DNA from: Diphasiastrum complanatum
Taxonomy: Eukaryota; Streptophyta; Lycopodiopsida; Lycopodiales; Lycopodiaceae
DNA: 64,000 nt
Assembly (NCBI GenBank): GCA_029204225.1
Contig: CM055095.1
Span: forward strand, 73,072,753 to 73,136,752
Reading direction: 5' to 3'
Numbering within the stretch: position 1 is the first letter of the stretch; each line of letters opens with the position of its first letter. Positions 33,594 through 45,332 of the stretch are shown in pieces. Both the position numbers and the translations under genes were made by a program. The notes beneath the pieces were generated by a model. That model worked only from the letters and a program-made list of their open reading frames with translations, was not told the origin of the DNA and ran no database searches.

Positions 33594-34217
33594 ATGATGG
33601 AATCAGATACAACAACAGAGGAGAAAGAAGAAGAAGAAGAAGAAGAAGATGATGATGATGATGAAGATGAAGAGGTGGTTAAGGAGGAGAGCATGTTTGA
33701 AATAAAAGATGGGGAGGCAGCGATCACGTGCTACTACTCTGAGGATGCATTGATGGTAGGGCTTTGCAAGCTGACATGGCTGGGGGGGCACATGGCCGTG
33801 CTTGCAGCCCTGTTTTGGGGTATATTTCTCATCATCAGGTTCACTTTCCTTTGGAGGCTGAACGTGTACAGCCGGGTGGCCACCGAGAGGTCTTCATGGG
33901 AGGCTTCAATTGTAGTGGGCACAGAAGTAGGGCTTTTGGCCATGGCTGTGTTGCTGGTCTTATTGATCCCAAGAATGATCATGACCTGGACCACGGCATT
34001 GGTATTTGAGTTCATATTTGGCAGAGGCCATGGAAGGCAAGAGGTGATAGTGGAGGATGGAAGCAAAATGGCAGTGGAGTTGTCTATCAGCACATTGAAG
34101 AGGGTTGTAAGGGAGGGGAACAGGGTTGCATTTACAGTTGCTCTACTGTGTCTGCTCTCAGCTCTCTTTTCCAAATATGCTCTCTATTTTGAAAATGAGA
34201 TGATAAGTATGAGATAA
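33594..34217 (+). CDS. Uncharacterised multi-pass membrane protein with acidic N-terminus, 207 aa
   Basis: The frame starts at ATG 33594 (a second ATG follows at once); the longer frame from 33540 has no ATG. Residues 9-32 are almost pure Glu/Asp, encoded by GAA and GAT triplet runs. Hydrophobic segments lie at about 53-82, 104-127 (VVGTEVGLLAMAVLLVLLIP), 131-143 and 176-194, so three or four membrane passes are likely, with a basic loop (GRGHGRQE) between. No family or catalytic motif was recognised. The single exon stands between retroelement blocks. The triplet repeats suggest length polymorphism in the acidic tract. Confidence 0.6.
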   Translation: MMESDTTTEEKEEEEEEEDDDDDEDEEVVKEESMFEIKDGEAAITCYYSEDALMVGLCKLTWLGGHMAVLAALFWGIFLIIRFTFLWRLNVYSRVATERSSWEASIVVGTEVGLLAMAVLLVLLIPRMIMTWTTALVFEFIFGRGHGRQEVIVEDGSKMAVELSISTLKRVVREGNRVAFTVALLCLLSALFSKYALYFENEMISMR

Positions 34218-36765
34218 CACTGATCTTTTTCCCATATATCCGGCTTCCCCCCTCCCCAAGCTAATCAAAGGGGACTGGTTGCAAAGGAGCATGCCTGAGT
34301 CTCGGCTGCTGCAGAATAGGGATACCTTGGAGCCGTGTGCTCCAATCTTGGCAAAGCCTATGCGGATTTACAGGGTATATATTTTACTTAACTCGAGAAA
34401 AAATATCATGAGGCAAGTTTATCTCCTTAGCCATTTCTGCTACAAGATAGTCAATTGAGCTCCTGACCTTCTGCTTGGATCAACCAGCCTTCTCTTATGG
34501 AGAAGCTAATATAAAGAGTTTCAAGTTTGTATGATGTTAGTAGATCATTGTTGTATTAAAAGTCAGTTTAAAACTTTTATTTCAATGGGCAAAGATAATC
34601 AGCAGCATCAAAGTAGCAACATAATTTGCATTCTGATCTTTGTTGAGGCTATCCTTTGAGGTTCTGTTCTCGCAAATTTGAGCTGATTTGGCAGGAATCA
34701 GAATTTTTTTGAGTGGGCAGTTTGAAGTGTTCCATTTGCTAGCATCCCCATTGTAATAGAGTGCCAAGGTTTGACTTACTATTGATTCGGATTGGCAGCT
34801 GGTTTGTTCTAATTGAGGGTATTTTTTGTGATGCAATTTTCCAAGCTACCTTTTCTAGATCTTTTCTTTTGAGCAAAGTAATAATATGTAATTTCTATGA
34901 TGAAGTAGAGCTTTCATTTGATTGTCTTTGTTCTTTAGTGCTAGCCTTCATCACTATAAGTCAATAACTTGATTATATGAAATTATGCACTGTTTTATGT
35001 ATGATTTTATGTGTAACTGGGTACTAGAGCACTTTTTTAGCAATGAGGGATTAGGTTTCATGGTTTACAACTTTGAAATCCTTTTTTTTTAGTAGTGCAC
35101 TTATTGTTTTACAATGGGGTATGTCTTGAGAAAAATAATGTAATTTGTGTTAGAGGAAGCTCAATAGTTGCTAAAGCCTAAAGTACATCAAGGATCAAAT
35201 GGAGAGTAATAATTTCTCGTAACTATATAGTCTATTTATACCATCTGATGCTCTTGTAAGTTGTTTTCTACTAAAGCTACCCAACTACAAGCTATCTCTA
35301 GAGAGGGTGAAGAATCATCCATCCAATCAATCCATGTATATGATGGTTGTTGGAGGACCCACAAGTTAGGTCTCGGTTAACCTAGGATTTGATATTTTCA
35401 AGAGATCCAATAATGTGGTCATTCTAAATGTGGTCTAAGTGCCTGAAGCATAAGGTATTATGTCAAACTGTACTATGGGGCTCAAAGCTCAAGATGTTGT
35501 CTATAAATGGTCCATGGTATCTCCCTCCAAAAAAAGACATTCTATCAAGTGTAGATTAAAGAAGATATTGTTGGATTGTGAACATGTGTTGCTACCATAA
35601 TCAAGATGACCCCACAACATTTAGTCCTATGAAAGTAGGAACATAATACACTTGCTATTTATATCTAGTAGCTTTAAAAATTTGTATGGTGTAGTAGAAG
35701 CTACAAAAATAGAATTATGTTTGCTAATCTTGAAATGATATAACAACTTGAATAGACCAAGAGAACTACACAGAAAGTAGCAACATAGAAAATCTCTAGT
35801 GCATGCAAAGAAATACCATTTGAGAGATGTGGCTCTCATTATCCAAGTTATGGCCAAATTATTTTGTTTGATTGGCTTTACTTTATTGCTAGTCTTCATA
35901 CAAATGTGTGGAAGTTTTGTGAAGTTAAAATGAAGCGTTGCTTTTTTTATAGGATGCACTCCATGTAGACAATTGCCATATGTGAGATGAAAGCGCTAGA
36001 TGTGAAAGCACCAATACTATTTTGGACACTTCTCGATAGAGTTATGTCAAGTGCCATTCAAAGGGTTTATGGCTGATGAGGCCCATGCCAATTGGACTGC
36101 AATCAGAATTGTATATTGATCCAAACACTCCCTCGTGGTTAATAATCTCAGATTCATCCAAATTTACCAATCATTATCAATTTACTATTCACTTTCTCAT
36201 TTGTAATGCTCTTAAATTCTATTAAGAATCTTAACATTAATATCAATAAACTAATTGTTTGAACCGTCATAATGTAAAGATTCTCCCTTTGAGCAATATA
36301 CTTCATTGATATGAAAATCAAATACCCACTATCTTTTGCATGCCTTGGTTCAACATGTCTCTTTTTATTTTCAAATGAAGGGGTCGTGGAATCGGAAATT
36401 TCTTAATACTTACTTGCACCATTTTTTAATATGGCATGTCCATATATTCAGATGAGTTTTTTTACTATTTGGATCTTATTTTACTTTTTGAAATTCATAT
36501 TTTACTATCATTGTACTGTTTATATCTATTTTTACTATGATGCCTAAGCATTATGATTTTCATGTGGATTTTCCTGCAGAGCATGGTCTGCTTAGGACAA
36601 GGAATTCAAAAGAAGGAACAAAAACTAAAACATTTGGATTTATGGTCATTGGGAACAGTGTATTCTAGTGATCCACAATCCTTAAAACATCCTGATTTCC
36701 ATTCATTACTGAGTTGATAATTTATTTGCCATGGAAAAAGTGGTCTTTTAGGTTATTGTGAGGGC
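34218..36765. other. Intergenic DNA, no supported feature
   Basis: The first few hundred bases are probably 3' UTR of the 33594 gene. The rest is AT-rich; minus-strand frames at 34582-34836 and 35627-35959 look like chance. No LTR, SINE or coding motif was found. Confidence 0.4.
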
Positions 36766-36814
36766 TTGAAAATATACAATAATGCGTGTTCAATACAAAT
36801 AAATTTTTTTTTAG

Positions 36815-37134
36815 AAGAAAAATTGAAGCACTTATCAAGGGAGTATCATGAAACACAAGTGAATTTGAAAAATTGTTTGGAGGAAAATGAAGTCCTAAAG
36901 AAACAAATTGAAATATTACAAACTTCTTTGAGCGAGCTTACAAATAGTATAAATGATGAGATGAAAGTTGCATTTCAATCCATGCGAATCTTATACTTGT
37001 CTCTAGTTAAAAATATGGACTTGATAAATAAGAAGACAAAAAGTAATAAAAAAAGACGATTGCCAACAAAGGATAATTGTGATCTTTCATCGAGAGGAGG
37101 TCACAAAAAAAGAAAGATTCGTGCATTCACATAA
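36815..37134 (+). pseudogene. Coiled-coil exon-like segment with basic tail
   Basis: A strong acceptor (nine T followed by AG at 36813-36814) precedes a frame reading EEKLKHLSREYHETQVNLKN then LEENEVLKKQIEILQTSL, a heptad-like coiled coil. It ends in basic clusters (KKRRLPTK, KKRK) that could be a nuclear localisation signal. There is no ATG at its start, and no partner exon was found nearby. It may be the last exon of a gene with distant exons, or a relic. Confidence 0.3.
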
Positions 37135-38462
37135 GTGTTAACGTTACTATTTGTCCACAATGTAGTTTGATATTTTTTGCGTCAACACAATCACGAATTA
37201 TGTCAGATATTTGTCTCCATTTCTTAGGAGTTTTAGCATTGTGCTAAAATGAATAAAGTAATTTCACAAATTTTCTAACCAACCTTCTTCTAACAATGAT
37301 ATTCGTTGTACATATCTACGTTGGTTACTCAAGACCATTTGACAAATGACAATTCCACTGGGAAGTCATTAGGTTCTTTTCTGACTTCTAAGTCAACACA
37401 AATCAATGTTGAGCACTAGTATGAGCACCAATAGAATGAGTAAAATAAAAGGTAGTATTACTGAGAACATTATGAACGAGGTTGGAAAAATACTAGACAA
37501 ACAGTACTTTAGTTCAAGGTGCATGCGATTTTTCTAGTAATAGTTAGAGAAGCATATGCTACCATGTTCAAAATGATAAAAATGTTCATCTCTGGAGATG
37601 GAGATGACATAAAGCAAATGTTCATCTTTGGAGATGGTAGTAGCCACATTTTTGAAGTGGTGCTAATTTCTTAAATTTTCAACTTTATTGTTTATAAATG
37701 TTGGTTTTCAAATTATTCCAAATTTTGGAAGGGAAGTATTTCGACGTTTGAATTGTGGTTAAGCATAAATTATTTCTGATGTGACTACAATAGTTAGATT
37801 GGTTTGCATTGAAAATAGTGCGGGCCCTTTTTTTCTCTAATGATGGTACCCTTCAATCTACAACAAGTACTCCTTTCAAAAGCCTGACCCCACCATCTCC
37901 CAATTCTCACGTTTCTCTCACAAGTGTTGCCTTTGTTATACATCTTATCATCGAAGTCAAGAAGTTCTCACGATCAGCAAGTATTGTAGTTTGCTCTCTA
38001 TCAAGCTTTCAAGCTTAAACTCTCTTGAGCATTCTAGCTCAGTCTTTTAGAGATTTATTTTAAATCTGCTATTGCGCTACTGCTTATTAGCAGAGCTGCT
38101 TATTATCAGACTTATTCTCAGTTACTCAGAGACAACTTAGAGTGCGCGGTTTCTACTTGCTATTGTCTTGCACTCATTAGCATCTGATTTTGTTTTTTAG
38201 AATCGATACTATCTTCTTATTGCATTCAGTATATGTCAGAATGCATGCATCTATGTATTGCTTTTGTAATTGATAGAAATTGTCTGAGAATTCAATACTT
38301 CATGTTTGGCTACGTAATCACTTAGTATCTAGCGACTTCAAAGTTAGTTGCTAAAGATTAAATGTGATTTCCATCACTACTGCTTTGTTCAATGTTTGAT
38401 AGGCCTAGTCATGCATTGGAAGTAGGAAGTTTTCGCTACTATTATCTATCCTATTTCCGACA
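37135..38462 (+). other. Unassigned DNA ending in a copia E 5' LTR
   Basis: The right end is an LTR terminus: ...TTTCCGACA directly before the PBS at 38463. The LTR start was not found, so only its 3' end is certain. Nothing else is recognised in the stretch. Confidence 0.45.
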
Positions 38463-38474
38463 TGGTATCAAAGC
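38463..38474 (+). other. Copia E primer binding site
   Basis: TGGTATCAAAGC follows the LTR end CA, one base different from the common copia site. Confidence 0.75.
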
Positions 38475-38609
38475 ATTATATTATGGTATCTTAGCATACC
38501 TACATGATATCAAAACGTTGATTCTTCTTCAGGACCTAATACTATTTCGATATCAGAGCGAAAGCTCTAATACATATCGACACACTCAGATTTAACTCTT
38601 ACTAGAGTT

Positions 38610-39335
38610 ATCACTATGTTGCTGCAAGAAGACAATAGAAGAAGTCAAGACACTTCGTCTACTTCCTCCTCTCAGGCTCTATATGTCAACAAAGGCTCTA
38701 AGCGACAGAAGCAGAAAAGCTCCAAGAAGGCTACAACGAATCAGAAGCCGACTCAAAGTCAAGAACAATCATCAAATCCACAGTAGAAGAAGAAGATGTT
38801 TTGCAAGTATTGTAATCGCAATAACCATGAGATCAAGGATTGCCAAAGTCTCCAAGCGAAGAACGCAGCCAAGCAACCTGATCAACAAGCAAACACAGTT
38901 TCATCATCTCTCCAGGTCGAAGTGGACGAAGGCGCATTCATGGTCAAAGATCAAAGCACATTTTTGGATGATTCACGGTTTCTGGATTCTAGACCAACTC
39001 AACACATGAGTAATCAACGTGAGATCTTCAACTCCTACACGTCTTATAGCATGAAGAAATTTGTTCATTTTGGTGACAATAGTACTTACACTATTGAGGT
39101 AAAGGTACTGTAAGATTACGATTCCAGCATGATCAATTCAAACTACTATCAAAGGTCTTATATGTTCCTAAACTCTCTACAAATCTGTTATCAGTAAGTA
39201 GAATTACAAATTTAGGTCATAAGGTAGAATTCGAATTTGATCAATGCATAATTATTGATAGGAATTGTAGTGGGTTTCTTTCCTTGCCTAACCTCAATCC
39301 AAGATCTAATCAATCTAGCATCAAAGAGATGAAGT
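38610..39335 (+). pseudogene. Copia E gag C-terminus and protease fragment
   Basis: The + strand reads a Ser/Lys-rich gag tail, the zinc knuckle CKYCNRNNHEIKDC, then FLDSRPTQHMSNQREIFNSY at the protease site (the DSGA motif is degraded to DSRP). VLYVPKLSTNLLSVSRITNL then leads to pre-integrase. It is cut at about 39339 by the LTR of gypsy F. The sequence is another copia lineage than A, B or C. Confidence 0.85.
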
Positions 39336-39339
39336 TAGT

Positions 39340-39999
39340 TGTCACACGTAGATTCGTTCCCATGAGAGCGATAGTATAGTTCAAATTTCAGCATGAATGG
39401 AAGATTCACATCTAACTCTAACATCCATTAACCCTAAGCATTAACACTACATCCATTAACACTAGATCCACAATGAAGATAGCTTACTCTTTCTGTCTCA
39501 TAAAAAATATAAAAACATGCAATCTCAATAACAATCAGATCCAACAATTAGCAAAACACAAATAAAGCATGAGAGATGGAGGAAAAGTGATATAGAGCAA
39601 GGACATTCATCAATCCATTTCACAAGAGAACCAATCTGCTTTATTGAAATGAAGAAATAAGCATATGTAGGAACTCGAGTTGGTCCCTTTTTATAGTAGA
39701 GAGGAGGACCCTGGCCTCTGAATCCTATTGGTCCATTTTTGCCTCCCTAACTATTCAAATTTAAAAAAGAGTGAGAACCATCCAAATTGGAGGAAAACCC
39801 AACTTTATTCACTAATTTGATATTTAGGCTCTGCGACATTAAAATTTCCATAAAAAAGACCTAAAGTCCTTTTATTGACTTTCTAATTAATCAAATAACT
39901 ATGTGATCATCGGGTTGGACTTACACACGCAGGGTGCCAAATCCCTCTCACTTATTAACTAGAGTTTGGGTTGCCTTGGGATCCGCAAACCCTCCAACA
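39340..39999 (-). repeat. Gypsy F 3' LTR
   Basis: The 660-bp LTR begins TGTTGGAGGGTTTGC right after the polypurine tract and ends GTGTGACA on the minus strand (TGT/ACA ends). It interrupts copia E at 39335-39339. Confidence 0.75.
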
Positions 40000-40052
40000 G
40001 TATCCCCCACCAAAATTGGTGGCGGTCCCATGACACCTGCGAGATGCAGTTA

Positions 40053-41269
40053 CTAGGGACTTTTATTGGCTTCGCGATGAATCTTTATTAAATGATACTG
40101 CACCTTCTCCATAAAATCGAGTCGAACAGTGTTAAAATCCAAATTATTCGGCAAAAAACAACGATGGGCTCCAGCAATCCACTTTGAAGTTGTCCAGGAC
40201 GTGAAGCGAGATTCCCAGGAGCCTCCCATCATTGCTGCACGGAAATACAGTCGAGCAACCGATAGCTGATCCTCGATATTCTCTGAAGCCATTGGCTTAT
40301 TTGGATCGAATGCCAAAGGAGGAAGACAATCATCCCATCTTGTTGCCACTAATGCTAACAGAGTCAAGTCTTTCGCAAAAATCGTCGATTGTCTCACTAT
40401 CGGATCGGGAGAGTGTATATACTCCCGCTGGTACGCTTGTAAGGCCCGATGGAAATCCACTAATATTGTCCAATTGAAAGGTTGATGGATGATTGGCCAA
40501 TTCGACATATGGATTGTAATTTTGTCCATGGCCAATCCCAAATCCTTCCACCTATTTCTTCGCAGCATTGGTACATAATATGGATCTACCCGCAATTGGC
40601 GAGGGTTGGCCACATAACTCCTGATAGATTCCGGAGTTTTCTCAAAAATGGTAACTCTCCAAGCCGGCTGTTCTCCCAATGCGAGTATTTTATACAATTC
40701 TTTGTCGGTCTCTATCTCAGAAGTCTTAAACTTAAGGACCCAACCACCACGCAAGGACTCATGCAGATGTTGCGCTAAAAAACTCTGAATCTGGTCCTCG
40801 ACCCTGATTGGCCTTTTGAATAATGGTGTGGTTCATGATGAAGATGGACCCTGTTGCACTGCCTATGGAACTGGCTGTTGTGCTTCAATTTTTGGAGCTC
40901 CACCCTGGTCCATGCCCGAATCCAGCCCTGTATCCATTGGGACTTCGGTTTGGTGCGTAGGGGGAATTGCAGCATGACCGGCACTAGGATTTGAGGTCCA
41001 GCTTCCAACACTTGAGCTGTAGCTTTTTCATAGGCACTGATGATTGCTTTAGCCTTTGCCAACTCAGTTGAAGCTACTCCTTTGAATCTGTCAAAGCAGC
41101 CTTGGAATCCCTAAAGCGCCACTTTGTAAGTCTCAACTTTTTTGAACAAATACGCGATCTCCATTAGAGTTACCAGATGATCTGGTATTTGTGTCTGGAG
41201 ATACGCATCACGCTCAAAGGTGGTGGCATCCAATTCATCTTGGAGACATGTGCAATCTTGCTCTGCCAT
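40053..41269 (-). pseudogene. Gypsy F extra ORF downstream of integrase
   Basis: The frame starts MAEQDCTCLQDELDATTFER at 41269 and runs with one stop and at least one frameshift (near 40960) to 40053. The last 233 codons are uninterrupted and contain WRVTIFEKTPESIRSY and ARLYFRAAMMGGSWESRFTS. It lies between integrase and the polypurine tract, the position of the third ORF of gypsy H. No known domain was recognised. It resembles neither gag nor pol. Confidence 0.6.
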
Positions 41270-41279
41270 AACGAGGCGA

Positions 41280-42199
41280 CTGGGATGTATCTATGGAAGA
41301 CATGATGATCAAAAATGAAAAGTAATATGTGCGAGTGTATAATAGAAAACAGTTCAGAAAGTTTGGAATGCTTTGGTCGCTGGAAAAATTGGCAAGAGCT
41401 TCGCTAGCACAAGTGAGGAATGAATCAAATTCAGCCAACTTATAGGTGAGTTTGGAGGGTCCATTACACTGAATACTAGTTTGGCTGATCAGTTCTGAAC
41501 AAAATTTTACAGGCATGTAAGGTACTGTGAAAATAGGCTATAAAAATCTCGATGAAGGTTTCTGAGGCTCTAAACCTATCCAGCGAACGTTTTCCAAGGT
41601 TGGCGAAGGATGAACCTTCGCCCAAGAGGGTCCTTCACCCAAGTACTGTCATAAATGCAATTTTTCAAAATCTGAAGCTATGGCCAACCTAATTTTGACA
41701 TTTTAAGACCATCTAGCATCTCAGCGAAGGTTCCTAAGGAGAGTAAGGTGCTCGACGAAGGTTTTCAAAATGGAATATTGTTGATCATTCGCCTGACTCA
41801 AAAAAGGTACTGTTTCTGAAAAAAAACTTTGCCCAACTCAATATAGATAAGTGGATGTATAGTCTGGAAGCTCAGCAAAGGTTTCTGATACTGTATAGGC
41901 AACATATGATCGAAACAGTGATTTTATAAGTCATTTTCCATCAAAAATATTGTCCTTCCTCTTTTTCCATGCTAATGACTTTTCTGACTTTTGCTCATCA
42001 GTCTTTTCCTCATTTTTTCTCTTTCTTTCTTCTTTTTTTCTTTTATTATCTTTTCCAAACAAAATTAACAATTAAGTAGTGAAAACAAAAAATTCTAAAA
42101 ACAAATAAGATTAAAAAATCATTTAGATCATGCTTGTTGAACTGGCAGAACATGTTTCCAAAACTTGTGTAATCGGCTGCCATTCACCGAAGTATCAAA
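41280..42199 (-). other. Spacer between integrase and extra ORF of gypsy F
   Basis: This is non-coding DNA with repeated words such as CGAAGGTTTC and GGTTTCTGA (41560-41900). It may hold a promoter or splice acceptor for the downstream ORF, but no specific signal was identified. Confidence 0.35.
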
Positions 42200-42745
42200 T
42201 CGTTTTCCGTCCAAGTGCTCAAGAATTATTGGCCCATAGTTCATGATTTAATTTACTTTATACGGGCCTTCATCGGTAAACTTCAATTTTCTCTTGATCA
42301 TCTTGGTTTTGTACATCAATGCAAGATCTCCTGCTTTCAGATCCTTTTTGTGCAATCGACAATCGTGCCATGCCTTGCGGCGGGATTTCTTTGTTGCTAA
42401 CGCATGAACTGCCATCAATTGTGTTTCACATAATTTGTGCAACGCTTCATGACGGAGTTGTAAAGACTTATCATCATTTAACCATTATGTTGTCGCTATG
42501 CGTAAAGATGGGATTAAAAAATTCAATCGGCATGATAACATCTTGACCATAAACCAGTTAAAAGGGTGTTTGATTTGTACTATTTTTGTAAGCGGCTCTA
42601 AATGCCCATAACGCTGCATACAGTTTATGTTCCCAATTAGACCGATTCGCTTCAACTATCTTTGTCATAATAGTTCAGAGAATCTTATTGGAAGATTCAG
42701 CTTGGCCATTCCCTCTGGGATAGTAAGGAGTACTAAATTTGTGTA
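42200..42745 (-). pseudogene. Gypsy F integrase, C-terminal half
   Basis: The minus strand reads HKFSTPYYPRGNGQAESSNK (the catalytic Glu block), then WFMVKMLSCRLNF and, in another frame, KKDLKAGDLALMYKTKMIKR, the GPY-like C-terminal module. Homology starts abruptly at about 42745. Confidence 0.85.
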
Positions 42746-43952
42746 TAACAAAATTATTTGTAGATGTCTCACAGAGGGAGAAACAACCCCCATCATTTCC
42801 CTAACCCATGAAGGAAACGGCAGTGGACATTTCTCATCTGAGACAACATCGAGAAAAATATAATTGGCTGGATTCTAGTGGCCAGCCTTATTCAAGGATA
42901 CCCATACATTTGTAGTGGCATGCGATGTATGTCAACGTGCAAAACGGCCCCAATTCAAGGATTTTATGCATTAAATATCATATTGTGAAACCAAGCATTT
43001 TTTGAATGGGGAATCGACTATGTAGGACCGATTATCCTGACTGCTAGATTCACACAATCTCGATATATTATAGTAGCCATCGACTATTGCACCAAGTGGG
43101 CTGAAGCTCGGGCGGTCAAATCTGCCGATGCAAAGTCCACCACCAAATTCCTTTACGAGCAAATTATAATGCGTTTTGGTTGTCCACTAGAGATCGTTAC
43201 TGATAGGGGTTAAATGCCGTGATCGAACACTTACTATCCACCTTCTTACTAGTCCATAAGAAAAGTGCCCTTTATTACCCGCGTTGTAATAGCCAAGCTG
43301 AGTCCACTAATAAGATCTTATGCGGAATCCTTACTAAGACCGTACAAGCCAGTAGATCTTATTGGGAACTAAAATTACATGCTGCTCTTTGGGCTTATCG
43401 CACAACTCCCAAGAAATCCACTGGGTCTACCCCGTTTCAGTTGGCTTATGGCCAAAAAGTAGTTATGGCAGTTGAATTTTATATCCCATCCTTACGACTA
43501 GCTTATGACCTGCAAGTAGACTCCAAACACATCTTAGCAATTGCCTATTTCATCTTGAAAAACTCTGTGAAACACGTACCATCAGTGTTTATGTGCAACA
43601 GGATCACAAGCGTAGACAAAAAGATTGGTATGATCGTTTAATTAAGCTCAAGGAGTTTAAAGAGGGGGATAAGGTCCTCCTATATCAAGCTAAGGCACAT
43701 AAGGGGAAGTTGAAATTCATGGGGCAAGGGCCATATTTGATTGAGGCAAAAATTTTCATAAGATATGCCCGCCTTAAAACACTTGATGGAATCCCCTTAG
43801 ATTATGTAGTGAATGGAAGTCGACTTAGACATGAGTCATCATTCAAAACACATCTATCACTAGGGCGAGTTTTGTCCAACCAAAAATTAGGTCAACATTG
43901 TGAATACAATGCAAATTCATCAAATTTTGACAAAATACTTAAAAAATTGTGA
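42737..43952 (+). pseudogene. Gypsy G integrase
   Basis: On the + strand the order is the zinc-binding N-terminus (HEGNGSGHFSSETTSRKI, then ACDVCQRAKRPQF) and the core (GIDYVGPI, IVAIDYCTKWAEARAVKSAD, FGCPLEIVTDRG). The LYYPRCNSQAESTNKIL block, LKEFKEGDKVLLYQAKAHKG and GPY-like FMGQGPYLIE follow. Several stops and frameshifts break it. Upstream pol is missing; the fragment starts exactly where the opposite-strand integrase of F ends. Confidence 0.88.
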
Positions 43953-44289
43953 TTTTTGTCCCAAACAAAATTTGCTAGTACTGAAATAGACCTTTTTAGG
44001 CCAATCAGATATTATCTGACACCTGTGCGAATTTTTTCTGACAACTTTCAAAAATTAGTAAAGAAAAGCATAGAAAATCCAAGTACAAAACTCGTACAGA
44101 ATGAAAAGCAATCCAACAGAATTCGTACAACCACTCAGAAATTTGCCCATAGTGACAAAATGCTAAATATAGCTTCGACGAATTTTGATGAGTCGCTATT
44201 TTTGTCAAAATCAGATTCAAGTGGAATTCAAGCCAAAAAGAGTTGTTACAAACTTGCACAAATTCGCACAACCACTTTCAATGATGATC
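43953..44289 (+). other. Spacer after gypsy G integrase
   Basis: A non-coding stretch between integrase and the next coding-like region; nothing specific seen. It parallels the spacers of F and H. Confidence 0.35.
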
Positions 44290-45332
44290 TGATTCTTTCG
44301 CCGCTCAACTCCTACAAACACCCATTACCACAATTTCTTCCACACCTATCACCACTCAAATCCCTATCCATGATCAACCTAGCTCTTCACAACTCCCACC
44401 ACGACATGATCCCTACGCCCCTCCATTCACTGATATTCCTCCTTTCACTAATATTTCACCACACTACTCAGATGGGAATGAACCCCTTCCTTTCTTGGAT
44501 CCTTGGGAGCATCTCTCCCCTTCAGTGCAAAAGGCAATTTGGGCTAATCATGATGCTCAAACTTACGTTGCTCAATCCATTGCTGACTATCAATCATTCT
44601 GGGGCATGACGCTGCAAGAAAATCTTGTGTTGACCAGACAACTACAAGAAGTGGCACAAGCTGTGAACGAAGCCAACAAACAAGCACCACGCGACGTCGG
44701 GATGAAGAACTCACTTACGACCAATAGACAAACTACAAGAGCACATGGACTAGCTTCAAGCAGAGGTCAACCAGAAGGACACCCAGCTAAGCCAACTCCA
44801 GCAATGCTTGGATGTTGAAACTAGTACCAACCAACAATTATGTGCTGCTATGATGGGTCAAATCAATCAGATTAATTTTCAACAATTTTCTCCACTTCCT
44901 ATCCCAGAGGGCATGGTAATTCCACATTCAGCATACCAACAGCTAGGGCAAAAGCTAAAAGCAGTCCAGGCCAAGGCGCAACAATTACAACAACATACCA
45001 CATCACAAATGGCTGCTCTCAACAATCAAATCCAGCACCTGGAAGAACAACTCAAACAATTACAAGAAATATCACCTCCGGATCATGTCCAGCACCAACA
45101 ATTTCATATCTGGCCACAACCACGAGATGATCAAGGAGACGAATACTTTGACGGTTCTGCAGCCACAACTATGGATAGTCAAACGCACACCAACAACAAG
45201 GGCCTGATTCACAAGAAGAGGAAGCACCTCAAAACCTCAACCAATGAGGGACAACACAACAATCTAACGCCTCATCTCCTCCACCTTCTAACATTTCCCC
45301 CCTCCACCTTCTTCCATTTCAACCTCCTCTAA
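44290..45332 (+). pseudogene. Gypsy G extra ORF (Pro-rich, then Gln-rich coiled coil)
   Basis: A coding-like frame has a Pro/Thr/Ser-rich segment (PPRHDPYAPPFTDIPPF), then PWEHLSPSVQKAIWANHDAQ. After frame changes a Gln-rich coiled coil follows (QQLGQKLKAVQAKAQQLQQH, NNQIQHLEEQLKQLQEI). It sits downstream of integrase, like the third ORFs of F and H. An alternative is that it is the gag start of another gypsy element; the absence of a PBS in between makes that less likely. Confidence 0.45.

Larger units (their letters stand above)
39340..42740 (-). mobile_element. Ty3/gypsy retrotransposon F, 5'-truncated
   Basis: Minus-strand order is the integrase C-terminal half (42745 to 42248), a spacer, a third ORF (41269-40053), a polypurine tract (GGTGGGGGATAC, 40001-40020) and the LTR. 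Gag, protease, RT and the integrase N-terminus are missing. The break lies in the integrase core, where a + strand gypsy integrase begins. Confidence 0.8.
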
